From assembly GCA_031279975.1 (NCBI GenBank), contig JAITHL010000082.1, forward strand, positions 1 through 35,013: a stretch of 35,013 nucleotides of DNA, written 5' to 3'. Made by a program: the position numbers and the translations under genes. The DNA comes from Treponema sp. (lineage in GTDB: Bacteria > Spirochaetota > Spirochaetia > Treponematales > Breznakiellaceae). Under the pieces are notes generated by a model that had not been told where the DNA came from, ran no database searches, and was given only the letters and a program-made list of their open reading frames with translations. The stretch's first letter is position 1, and every line of letters starts with the position of its first letter. Below are positions 18,569 to 26,700 of this stretch, in pieces.

Positions 18569-18685
18569 GCTGGTCTGAAACTTCAGTTTCAGACCAGCTT
18601 CCACTTAAAAACGCGGTTTCGCAAGGCTTTAGCCTGAGAAACCGCAAGACTTGTTCCGAAACCAACCGGGTTTTGGAACAAGTCT
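18569..18685. repeat. Three consecutive hairpins after flhG
   Basis: GCTGGTCTGAAACT-TC-AGTTTCAGACCAGC (18569-18598); GCGGTTTC..AGGCT-TT-AGCCT..GAAACCGC (18613-18645); AGACTTGTTCC..AAACC/GGTTT..GGAACAAGTCT (18647-18685). Confidence 0.88.
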
Positions 18686-18699
18686 AATGAGGGAAGCGG

Positions 18700-19371
18700 A
18701 TGCTAAATATGCGGTGGAGTAGTATAGCGGGGGGGGGCGCGTTTGTCCTGTCCTTCCTGATCGGCCTTATCAGCGGAGCCGGCGTCTTTGCGCTGGTCCG
18801 GGCGCTCGTGTTCGGGGCGGTTTTTTTCGGTTTGGCCGCGGGCGTTTACTGGCTTATCAATCAATTTTTTCCCGAGTTTTTGGCCGGGGCATCCCCAGGG
18901 GGAAGCGGCGGCGAGGGGGCCGCGGGATCCCAAGTCGATATTACCGTGGAAGGGGATGACGATTTTGCCGCCGCCGGCCTTTTTCGCCCCCCGGCGGCGG
19001 GGCGGGCTGAACCGGACGGCCTGGACGGTCCGCCGGAGCCGGCTGGGGGCGGGGCTTTGGATACGGCCCTGGATCAGACGGATGAAGAGGGCTATACTGC
19101 TCCGGAGCCCCAGGGAGCCGCCGGCGGCGCGGCGCGGGGGGCGGCGATTCCCTCCGAAGGGGATGACGCGGTGGATACGCTCCCCGATTTGGAAGGGATA
19201 AGCGGCGGGTATCAGCCCATGATAGTGGAGGATACTATGGATATATCGACCGAACCGCCTAATCCGGCCAGGAAACCCTCGATGAATTCCGCGAAACCCC
19301 TGGAATTAGACGGCGATTTTAGGCCGAAGGAAATAGCGGCGGCCATACAAACATTATTAAAACGGGAATAA
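18700..19371 (+). CDS. Hypothetical membrane protein, flagellar-operon associated (two N-terminal TM, acidic/Gly-rich tail)
   Basis: 'GGGAFVLSFLIGLISGAGVFALVRALVFGAVFFGLAAGVYWLINQFFPEF' then disordered; between flhG and fliA. Confidence 0.75.
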   Translation: MLNMRWSSIAGGGAFVLSFLIGLISGAGVFALVRALVFGAVFFGLAAGVYWLINQFFPEFLAGASPGGSGGEGAAGSQVDITVEGDDDFAAAGLFRPPAAGRAEPDGLDGPPEPAGGGALDTALDQTDEEGYTAPEPQGAAGGAARGAAIPSEGDDAVDTLPDLEGISGGYQPMIVEDTMDISTEPPNPARKPSMNSAKPLELDGDFRPKEIAAAIQTLLKRE

Positions 19372-19406
19372 GGATTATACTATGGGGAATGTCCTTCTGG
19401 AGCAGA

Positions 19407-19456
19407 AACAGAAGAGGAACGTTGGCATGAAAACAGAAGAGGAACTTTGGCATGAA
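19407..19456 (+). repeat. 25-bp tandem duplication over the fliA start
   Basis: AACAGAAGAGGAACGTTGGCATGAA / AACAGAAGAGGAACTTTGGCATGAA, 24/25 identical. Confidence 0.9.
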
Positions 19457-20194
19457 TACCGGCAAAACAGGGACCCAACGGTTCGGGAGGCTTTTATCAA
19501 GCAGTACGCCCCGCTGGTGAAGTATGTGGCCGGGAAAGTGGCGGTCGGGATGCCCCATAACGTGGAATTTGATGATCTGGTGGGATTTGGCGTCTTTGGG
19601 TTATTGGACGCGATCGATAAGTTTGATCCCGAAAAGAATGTAAAATTTAAAACCTATGCGGTTACCCGTATCCGGGGGGCTATTTTCGATGAACTGCGGT
19701 CCATTGACTGGGTCCCCCGGTCGGTGCGGCAGAAGACCCGCGAAGTGGAAGAGGCTGTCGGTTCCCTGGAAGCCCATCTGGGGCGGACCGCGACGGATCA
19801 GGAGATTGCCCGTTCCCTGGGGATGAATGAATCGGAATTCCTGAAAACCATGATGAAAATATCGGGAACTTCCATACTCTCCTTGAACGACGTGTGGTTT
19901 TCAGGGGATGAAAATGATAAAGTATCCATAGGGGACAGCATTGAGTCTCCTGAAAGCCTCAATCCGGATATCATCGTGGAAAAGGATGAAATCCGCCGGG
20001 TTATTATCAACGCCATCAATGAACTGCCGGATAAAGAAAAGAAAATTTTGGTGCTCTATTACTATGAGGATCTGACCCTGAAAGAGATAGGACAGGTGTT
20101 GGAGGTTACCGAATCCCGGGTTTCCCAATTGCATACCAAGGCCATACTGAGGCTCCGGGCAAAATTGACAAATATCCGCAAAGGAATTGTATAG
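19427..20194 (+). CDS. fliA: RNA polymerase sigma factor for flagellar operon FliA (sigma-28/WhiG family)
   Basis: 'LVKYVAGKVAVGMPHNVEFDDLVGFGVFGLLDAIDKFDPEKNVKFKTYAVTRIRGAIFDELRSIDWVPRSVR'; region 4 'LTLKEIGQVLEVTESRVSQLHTKAILRLR'; start ATG 19427 preferred over 19382. Confidence 0.96.
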   Translation: MKTEEELWHEYRQNRDPTVREAFIKQYAPLVKYVAGKVAVGMPHNVEFDDLVGFGVFGLLDAIDKFDPEKNVKFKTYAVTRIRGAIFDELRSIDWVPRSVRQKTREVEEAVGSLEAHLGRTATDQEIARSLGMNESEFLKTMMKISGTSILSLNDVWFSGDENDKVSIGDSIESPESLNPDIIVEKDEIRRVIINAINELPDKEKKILVLYYYEDLTLKEIGQVLEVTESRVSQLHTKAILRLRAKLTNIRKGIV

Positions 20195-20203
20195 GGGCTG
20201 TAT

Positions 20204-22165
20204 ATGGTTGATTTCGCTCAGTTGCGGCTTGTGCTGAAAGACCGGTTGGAACAAGACCGGAATATCCATTCTATCAACGCCGAGGGTCCCACCCTGGAAG
20301 CGGCGGTCGCCCAGGCCGCCGCCTTGCTGAACCTTCCCGTCCGGCGTATCGAATACGAGGTTACCCAGTGGGGCTTTGGGGGAATCTTGGGCGCCGGGAA
20401 GAAGGGCTGGAAAATCCGGGCCTATGAACGGACGCAGGTTAAAAAGCAGGACCCCGCGGCGGTTCAAACCGAAGAAACCGAGGAGGTGAAGGCGCCGGTT
20501 ATTGCCGATAAGGACGGGGATGTTTTTGTGCAGTTAAGCCAGGACGGGGCCTTCCTCAAGGTTATCCCCCCGTCCGGCAAGGGGAAACGGGCTACCGAGG
20601 CCATGGCCCTGAAAGCCCTGGAGGATAAGAACGCGCGGGATATTGACCGGCAGGTAGTCAGCGCGGCGGTAAAAGAGGCGGACGGCTCCTATGTGCTGGC
20701 AGGCCAGTTCGACCATAACCTGATGCACGACGCCTTTGTTTCGGTGGAACTCTCGGATCAGGAGATGAAGGCATTCATCCAGATAAGCCCCCCGGGAATC
20801 GGGGGCTGCGATATTTCCTACGAAACCTTTATCAGCGTCCTCAGAAATAACAAGGTTGTCCACGGGATCAAAGAAGAGTTCCTGCGGGAATTCGCGGACC
20901 GCCCGGTGTATAAAGAAAAAGTCCTGGTCGCCGAGGGGACGAAGCCGGTAAACGGGCGGGACGCCTGTATGCAATACAATTTTGAAACCGATCAATCCCA
21001 GGTGCGGCTCCGGGAAGGGGCTAACGGCAAGGTTGATTTTAAGGACCTTAATATCATTCAGAATGTGGTGGAAGGCCAGCCGCTGGCAAAAAAAATCCCC
21101 CCCGAAGAGGGCGTTATGGGGAGGACCATCACCGGGAAGGCCATACCCGCGAAAAACGGCAAGGATATTTCCCTTCCCTTGGGTAAGAATGTCCATGTGG
21201 GGGATGACGGCGGCACCATCGTCGCGGACATGAACGGCCAGGTGGTGGAGGTTGGCGGGAAGATCAATGTGGAACCGGTGTATATGGTGCAGGGGAATGT
21301 GGACCTCAAAACCGGAAATATTATTTTTTTGGGCACGGTGGTCATTACCGGCAATGTGGAGGACGGATTTTCGGTCAAGGCGGCGGGGAATATTGAAGTG
21401 AACGGAACGGTGGAAAAAGCGGAACTGGACGCTGAGGGGGATGTCATCGTGCATCAGGGTATTACCGGGAAAAACGCCGGTTCCGTCAAGGCCGGCAAGT
21501 CCATTTGGGCCCGGTTTATCGAGAACGCCACCATTGAGGCGGGGAATATGGTGGTCGCATCCGACGGCATCATCAATTCCCAGGTAGACGCCTTTAAACG
21601 GATCATCTGTCAAGGGAAGCGGGCCCATATCGTGGGCGGACGCCTGCGGGCCACCGAAGAGATAAACGCCAAGATCATCGGCAGCCCCACCAGCGGCACC
21701 GAAACCATCTGCGAGGTCGGGTTTGATCCCAAGAGTAAGAGCCAGTTGGACCTCCTTATCGCTAATAAGGAAGCGTCGGAAAAAGAGCTGGAGGACATCC
21801 AGCTTAATATCCAAACCCTCGTTACTATTAAAAAACAGCGGATGTCCCTGCCGGAGGATAAGGAGGCGTATTTGAAGGAGCTCATGGACCGTCGGCAGGA
21901 ACTGGTATCGGAATTGCAGAATATCAATGAGGAGCGGGAGAAAATTCAGGTATTCCTGAGCGGTTTGCAGAGCCGCGGACGGGTTTCGGCCTCCGCCAAG
22001 GTGTATCCAGGGGTAAAAATCGTGGTCAAGGATTGTAAAGAAGACATACGGAATGAATACAAAGCGGTTACCTTTGTCCTTGAAAACGGCCTTATCCGGA
22101 GCGTTAAGTATGAGGAGCCGGACGAGGAAGCAAAGAGAGGGCCCGATGGCTATACAACCACTTGA
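20204..22165 (+). CDS. DUF342/FapA family protein with N-terminal Jag_N-like domain
   Basis: N-term 'EGPTLEAAVAQAAALLNLPVRRIEYEVTQWGFGGILGAGKKGWKIRAY' Jag_N-like; middle 'VVEGQPLAKKIPPEEGVMGRTITGKAIPAKNGKD' and beta-helix-like 'GNIEVNGTVEKAELDAEGDVIVHQGITGK' DUF342. Confidence 0.85.
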   Translation: MVDFAQLRLVLKDRLEQDRNIHSINAEGPTLEAAVAQAAALLNLPVRRIEYEVTQWGFGGILGAGKKGWKIRAYERTQVKKQDPAAVQTEETEEVKAPVIADKDGDVFVQLSQDGAFLKVIPPSGKGKRATEAMALKALEDKNARDIDRQVVSAAVKEADGSYVLAGQFDHNLMHDAFVSVELSDQEMKAFIQISPPGIGGCDISYETFISVLRNNKVVHGIKEEFLREFADRPVYKEKVLVAEGTKPVNGRDACMQYNFETDQSQVRLREGANGKVDFKDLNIIQNVVEGQPLAKKIPPEEGVMGRTITGKAIPAKNGKDISLPLGKNVHVGDDGGTIVADMNGQVVEVGGKINVEPVYMVQGNVDLKTGNIIFLGTVVITGNVEDGFSVKAAGNIEVNGTVEKAELDAEGDVIVHQGITGKNAGSVKAGKSIWARFIENATIEAGNMVVASDGIINSQVDAFKRIICQGKRAHIVGGRLRATEEINAKIIGSPTSGTETICEVGFDPKSKSQLDLLIANKEASEKELEDIQLNIQTLVTIKKQRMSLPEDKEAYLKELMDRRQELVSELQNINEEREKIQVFLSGLQSRGRVSASAKVYPGVKIVVKDCKEDIRNEYKAVTFVLENGLIRSVKYEEPDEEAKRGPDGYTTT

Positions 22166-22478
22166 TTTACAGATTCTTTTTTCCCAACTCGATAAGGTTG
22201 GGAAGGATCAGGCGACCCAGAAAGAGGGCGCGCAAATGCAGGCCGCCTTGCAGGGTATGCATATTCAAAAAAAAACGGATGAACATTTTCACGCGGTAAA
22301 TGAACTCCAGGACATTGGAAAAGAAGCCGAGCGGATAAAGGATAAAAACGCCCGGCAGCAGCAGCAGGGAGGGAGCGCCGCGCAGGAAGACGGGGACGGT
22401 GAAACGCGGGAATCTGACGGTGAAACCGCGGTTATCAGAGATCCGGCCTTGGGTAAGAATATCGATGTAAGCGGATGA
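22146..22478 (+). CDS. Small charged conserved-hypothetical protein
   Basis: 'MAIQPLDLQILFSQLDKVGKDQATQKEGAQMQAALQGMHIQKKTDEHFHAVNELQDIGKEAERIKDKN'; overlaps end of the DUF342 gene by 20 bp. Confidence 0.7.
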   Translation: MAIQPLDLQILFSQLDKVGKDQATQKEGAQMQAALQGMHIQKKTDEHFHAVNELQDIGKEAERIKDKNARQQQQGGSAAQEDGDGETRESDGETAVIRDPALGKNIDVSG

Positions 22479-22481
22479 GGC

Positions 22482-23273
22482 ATGACGGCAGCGCTTGTTT
22501 TTTCCACCGCCAGCTTGCTCGTATCGGGATTTTCCTTTCTTTTTTTTCGGAGCTACCTGAACCGCCGTACCGGCCATAAGCGTATTCTCGTGGAATTCCA
22601 AGAAGAGGCGCGGCAGATCATTGCCGGTATTGATGAAGCCGCCGATAGGGACCTCTTACTGGTAGAAGAGCGGGTAAAGGCCCTTAAGATCATGCTCCAG
22701 GATGTGGATAACCGGATCAATGAGTTAAACCGGCGGATAGGGGTTTTTATCCGGGAAGAGGAGCGGCAAAAGGCCCAGGAATACGCCTATGCGGAACTGG
22801 GGGCCCGCCGGGGCGGGAATGTTCCGGCGGGGGCGCAGGCCCGGAAGTCCCCGCCCCTGGCATCCCGGTTTACGCTCCCGGATATTCCGGCACAGTCTTC
22901 CTCCACCGGCTTTTCCGCCTCCCCGCCCGCCGCTCTGGATACGCCCTTGCCGGCTGAGACCCCCAGGCCGCTGGAGCCGCTTGCCGCCCCCCCAGCGGCG
23001 TCCGCCGATAGGCGGAGCCGGAGCGTTCCGGCGTCTGAAGGTTCCCCGGGCGGCCTTCCGGCAAAACCCCTAACCGGAACCGCTGAAGAGCCGGTCCGCC
23101 CCCGGTTCGCGCATCCCAAGAAGCCTATTAAACCGAAACCCGCGCCCTTTGCGGAACGGGTACGGGAACTGCATCTTGCCGGATTCTCCTCCGATTTAAT
23201 CGCTTCCCATCTTAACGCCACGGTAAGCGAGGTGGACCTGGTTATCGCCTTGGGGGAATGGCATGTTCCATAA
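22482..23273 (+). CDS. Hypothetical membrane protein: N-terminal TM, coiled coil, disordered linker, C-terminal HTH-like segment
   Basis: TM 'LVFSTASLLVSGFSFLFFRSYL', coiled coil, C-term 'AERVRELHLAGFSSDLIASHLNATVSEVDLVIALG' HTH-like. Confidence 0.7.
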   Translation: MTAALVFSTASLLVSGFSFLFFRSYLNRRTGHKRILVEFQEEARQIIAGIDEAADRDLLLVEERVKALKIMLQDVDNRINELNRRIGVFIREEERQKAQEYAYAELGARRGGNVPAGAQARKSPPLASRFTLPDIPAQSSSTGFSASPPAALDTPLPAETPRPLEPLAAPPAASADRRSRSVPASEGSPGGLPAKPLTGTAEEPVRPRFAHPKKPIKPKPAPFAERVRELHLAGFSSDLIASHLNATVSEVDLVIALGEWHVP

Positions 23274-23295
23274 AAACCATAGTATTACAGCCCCC

Positions 23296-23324
23296 TTGAC
23301 CTTTTTTTCAAAAATAGCTACTAT
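23296..23324 (+). promoter_or_regulatory. Sigma-70 promoter of tRNA-Phe
   Basis: TTGACC (23296-23301) - 17 nt - TACTAT (23319-23324), 14 nt before the tRNA. Confidence 0.75.
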
Positions 23325-23337
23325 AGATACATAAGCA

Positions 23338-23410
23338 GCCGCTGTAGCTCAGTTGGTAGAGCAAAGGACTGAAAATCCTTGTGTCGAGAGTTCGATTCTC
23401 TCTGGCGGCA
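23338..23410 (+). tRNA. tRNA-Phe (anticodon GAA), CCA not encoded
   Basis: GCCGCTG acceptor pairs TGGCGGC; AAGGA-CTGAAAA-TCCTT anticodon arm; GAGAG-TTCGATT-CTCTC T-arm. Confidence 0.97.
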
Positions 23411-23658
23411 AAAGGCGTTTCTTATTCATGTAGTCCGCTCTAACGGTAAAAGGCATTGCTTGCTTATCCGGCGTTTTCTAATGGTAAAAGATATTGCTTG
23501 CTCATCCGGTATTCTCTGATGGTAAAGGGCTTTTCTTGCTTGTCCGGCGTTTTCTAACGGTAAAAGGTATTGCTTACGGTGATCTCTGATGGTAAAGGGT
23601 ATTTTTTGCTCATCCGGCGCTTTTTGACGGCAAGGGCATTGTTCGCCCGCCCGGCGCG
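23407..23658 (+). repeat. Degenerate 38-bp tandem repeat array starting in the tRNA-Phe 3' end
   Basis: Units at 23407, 23445, 23483, 23521, 23559 (32 bp), 23591, 23629; core GGtAAAaGGyATTgCTTGCTyaTCCGGcgTTtTCTraY. Confidence 0.85.
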
Positions 23659-23718
23659 TCCGGGGAAATTTGTCAACTATACATAGGACGGCGGGGAAAA
23701 GTATGCTATGATTAAGGC

Positions 23719-26700
23719 ATGTGTGTAAGAATCAAGGCATATCCCGCAGTTATTGTTTTTTTATCAGTTTTATTGGTTTTACCGGTTTCCTGCTTTGCCC
23801 CAAGGGCGCCGGAGCCGGACCCCAGGGCCGTCGCCGCGGTTTCCCGGGGCATTATTCTGAGAACCGCTCCGGTTTCAGTGGTTTTTACCCAGGAACAAGA
23901 TACTTCCCGGCCTGTTCCCAAGGATTGTTTTCGTTTGATACCCCGGGTCCCAGGGAAAGCGGCATGGCAGGATGCGCTTACCCTGGTTTTTACCCCCGAT
24001 GAACCCCTCGCCCCGGGGAAGCGCTACCGGGCGGTGGTGGATGGGACCTCCCTGGGGGACGGTATCGGGGTCTTTGGTTTTGAGTTTGAGACCCAGAGCC
24101 CGGTCGTCCAGGTGGAACTCGATCCGGTCCGGCTTGATGAGAACGGATACGCCCTGGTGGGGGGAACGGCGCGGCTTGAACCGGGGGTTCCCCATGACCG
24201 TATTGAGCGGATCATCCGGTCCGGGGAACTGGGCAAACCCCAGTGGACCCACGAACAGGGAATACACCGTTTTGTATTTCCGCCGGTTAAACAGGAGGAA
24301 GGGGCGCGGACCGTAGCGGTGAGCTGGTCCGGACGTCCGGCGGGAATTCGGGACCAGGGCTTTACCACCGTCCTGATTCCCGGTTATGAAACCTTTGAGG
24401 CGGTGCGGGTCAGCCGGCCTAGCCGGGGTTTTTTGGAGGTCCTCTTTTCCGCTCCCCTCAAGCCTGAGCAGGACCTGCGGGGTTTTATTTCCCTATCCGG
24501 GGATACCAATATCCGCTATTCCGTTCAAGGCAATGTGGTGCGGATATTCGGCTCCCAGGAACATGAAGGGATTACGCCGGGCAGCCGGCTCCTTATTCAG
24601 GATTTGGAGGATATTCGGGGGAAGGGCCTGGCAAATCCGGCGAGCTATACGGTTCCCGAACATTGGGAATTGCCTGAGGTCCGCTTTACCGGCAAGGGGG
24701 CCGTCCTGCCCACCACCCAAGGCGCCGCCATGGCCATAGAAACCCGGAATCTCTCTGGAGTTTTAGTTGAGGCATTTCAGATATATGGAAACAGCATGAT
24801 CCAGTTCCTCCAGGTGAATAACCTTTCAGGCGTCCAGGAATTGGATAGGGTGGGGGAGCCGGTATGGAGCCGGGCCTTTGATTTTTATCCGGAGCCTTCC
24901 CCTGAGGCGCTGCGGGGGGATATAAACCGTTGGGTCCGCCGGGGGCTTGATCTTTCCGATCTGGCCCAAAAGTATCCTGATGGGATGTTCCATATCCGGC
25001 TTAGTTTCCGGCCCCGGCATGTGGTCTACCAATGCGGCGCTGGGCATGAGGATTTTTCCCAGCTTGCGTTTCCCGATGATTCCTTCCCCCGTTTTGACCG
25101 GCGGGAAGGGGAAAGCAGTTTTTGGGATACCTATGAAAATAAGTGGTCCTATACCTGGAGCCAGTACCTGAACGATCCATGCCATCCCGCCTTCTATATT
25201 CCCACAGGGGATCATACGATCACCGTGGGCCGGAATGTCCTGGTTTCAGACCTGGGGCTTATGGCAAAGCGTTCCATCGATGGAAGCTGGCTGGTGGCGG
25301 CGAGTAATATCAGGACGGCGGAGCCGGCGGCCCAGGGGGAAATCCGGGTCCTCAACTACCAGGGCCGCGTATTGGCCAGCCTGCGTACCGGGCCGGACGG
25401 TATGGCGGTGATTCCCAATCTGGAGGGCGGCTCTGGGGGAAGTCCCGCCGGGACGCCGGGCATACCCGCCTTTCTCTATGCGGAATCGCCCCTGGGCAGG
25501 GCCTATCTGAAGCTCAACGAATCCCTGGCTATGGCTGTAAGCCACTTTGATGTGGCCGGGGGCGCCCCGCTTCAGGGAATACGGGGGTTGCTCTATGGGG
25601 AACGGGGGGTCTGGAGGCCCGGTGACCCTATCTATTTGACCTTTCTCCTCTCAGACCCGGGGGGGACTATGGGACCGGATCATCCCATAACCTTTGAACT
25701 GGAGGACCCCCGGGGCGGGGTAACAGGCCGGCAGACGCTTGCCGCCCCGGTGGACGGCTTTTACGCGATTAAGACCGCCGTTGCCCCGGACGCCTTGACG
25801 GGCAATTGGACCGCCCGCGTCCGGGTGGGGGGGAAGGTTTTCCATAAGCCCCTCAAGATAGAAACCGTCATCCCGAACCGGCTCAAGCTGAACCTGGATT
25901 TCGGGTCCAGCCCCTATCTGGACAGCGCGGAAACGCCGGTTTTTCTGGAGGCGGCCTGGCTCTACGGCGCGCCCGCATCGGGCCTGAAGGCGGACGTTTC
26001 CGTTTCCCTGGGGGACCAGGAAACCGCGTTTCCCGGCTTTGGGGACTATGTTTTCCGGGACCCCTCCCGGTCCGTCCGCGGCGAACGGCAGGAGTTGTAC
26101 CAAGGCGGCCTGGACGGGGAGGGCAAGGCCGCCTTTACCATGGAACTGAATCCCGGCGATGCGGCGCCGGGGAAACTTACCGCCCGCTTTATGACCCGGG
26201 CATTTGAGCCTTCCGGGGCCGCTTCAGTTGAACAGATAAGCCGGGAATACTCCCCCTATTCCCGGTATGTGGGCATTAAACTTCCCCGGGGAGACGCCTC
26301 CCGGAACATGCTCCTTACCGATACGGAGCACCAGGCGGATATTGTGCTTCTTGACCGGGACGGGAAGCCCGTGGCCGGCAAGGTTGCCGTGAACTGCGCT
26401 GTTTACAAACTCTCCTGGCGCTGGTGGTGGGAAAAGGGCGCGGGGGAAGCGGCGGAATTCGCCTCCGCCCTGTCCCGCAACCCGGTCATGCGGGAAACCC
26501 TCACGGTTTCTGACGGGAAGGGGGGCTGGAAATTCCAGGCGCGCTACCCTGACTGGGGGCGCTACCTGATCGTCGCCCAGGATGCTTCCGGGGGCCACAG
26601 CGCCGCCGCCATCGCCTATATCGATTGGCCCGGCTGGGCCGGGAGGGCCCAGGAAGGAGGGCCGGACGCTTCAGCCATGCTTGCCTTGACCGCCGGCAAG

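Noticed and set aside
20534-21814. 426-aa minus-strand ORF opposite the DUF342 gene
   Set aside because: Antisense shadow of a well-supported coding gene; no domain recognised.
23407-23658. CRISPR array after tRNA-Phe
   Set aside because: The repeats are contiguous and degenerate with no unique spacers, and no cas genes are present.
23660-23718. Promoter before the A2M gene (TTGTCA / TATGCTATGATT)
   Set aside because: -10-like text is present but no -35 at proper spacing; too weak to call.
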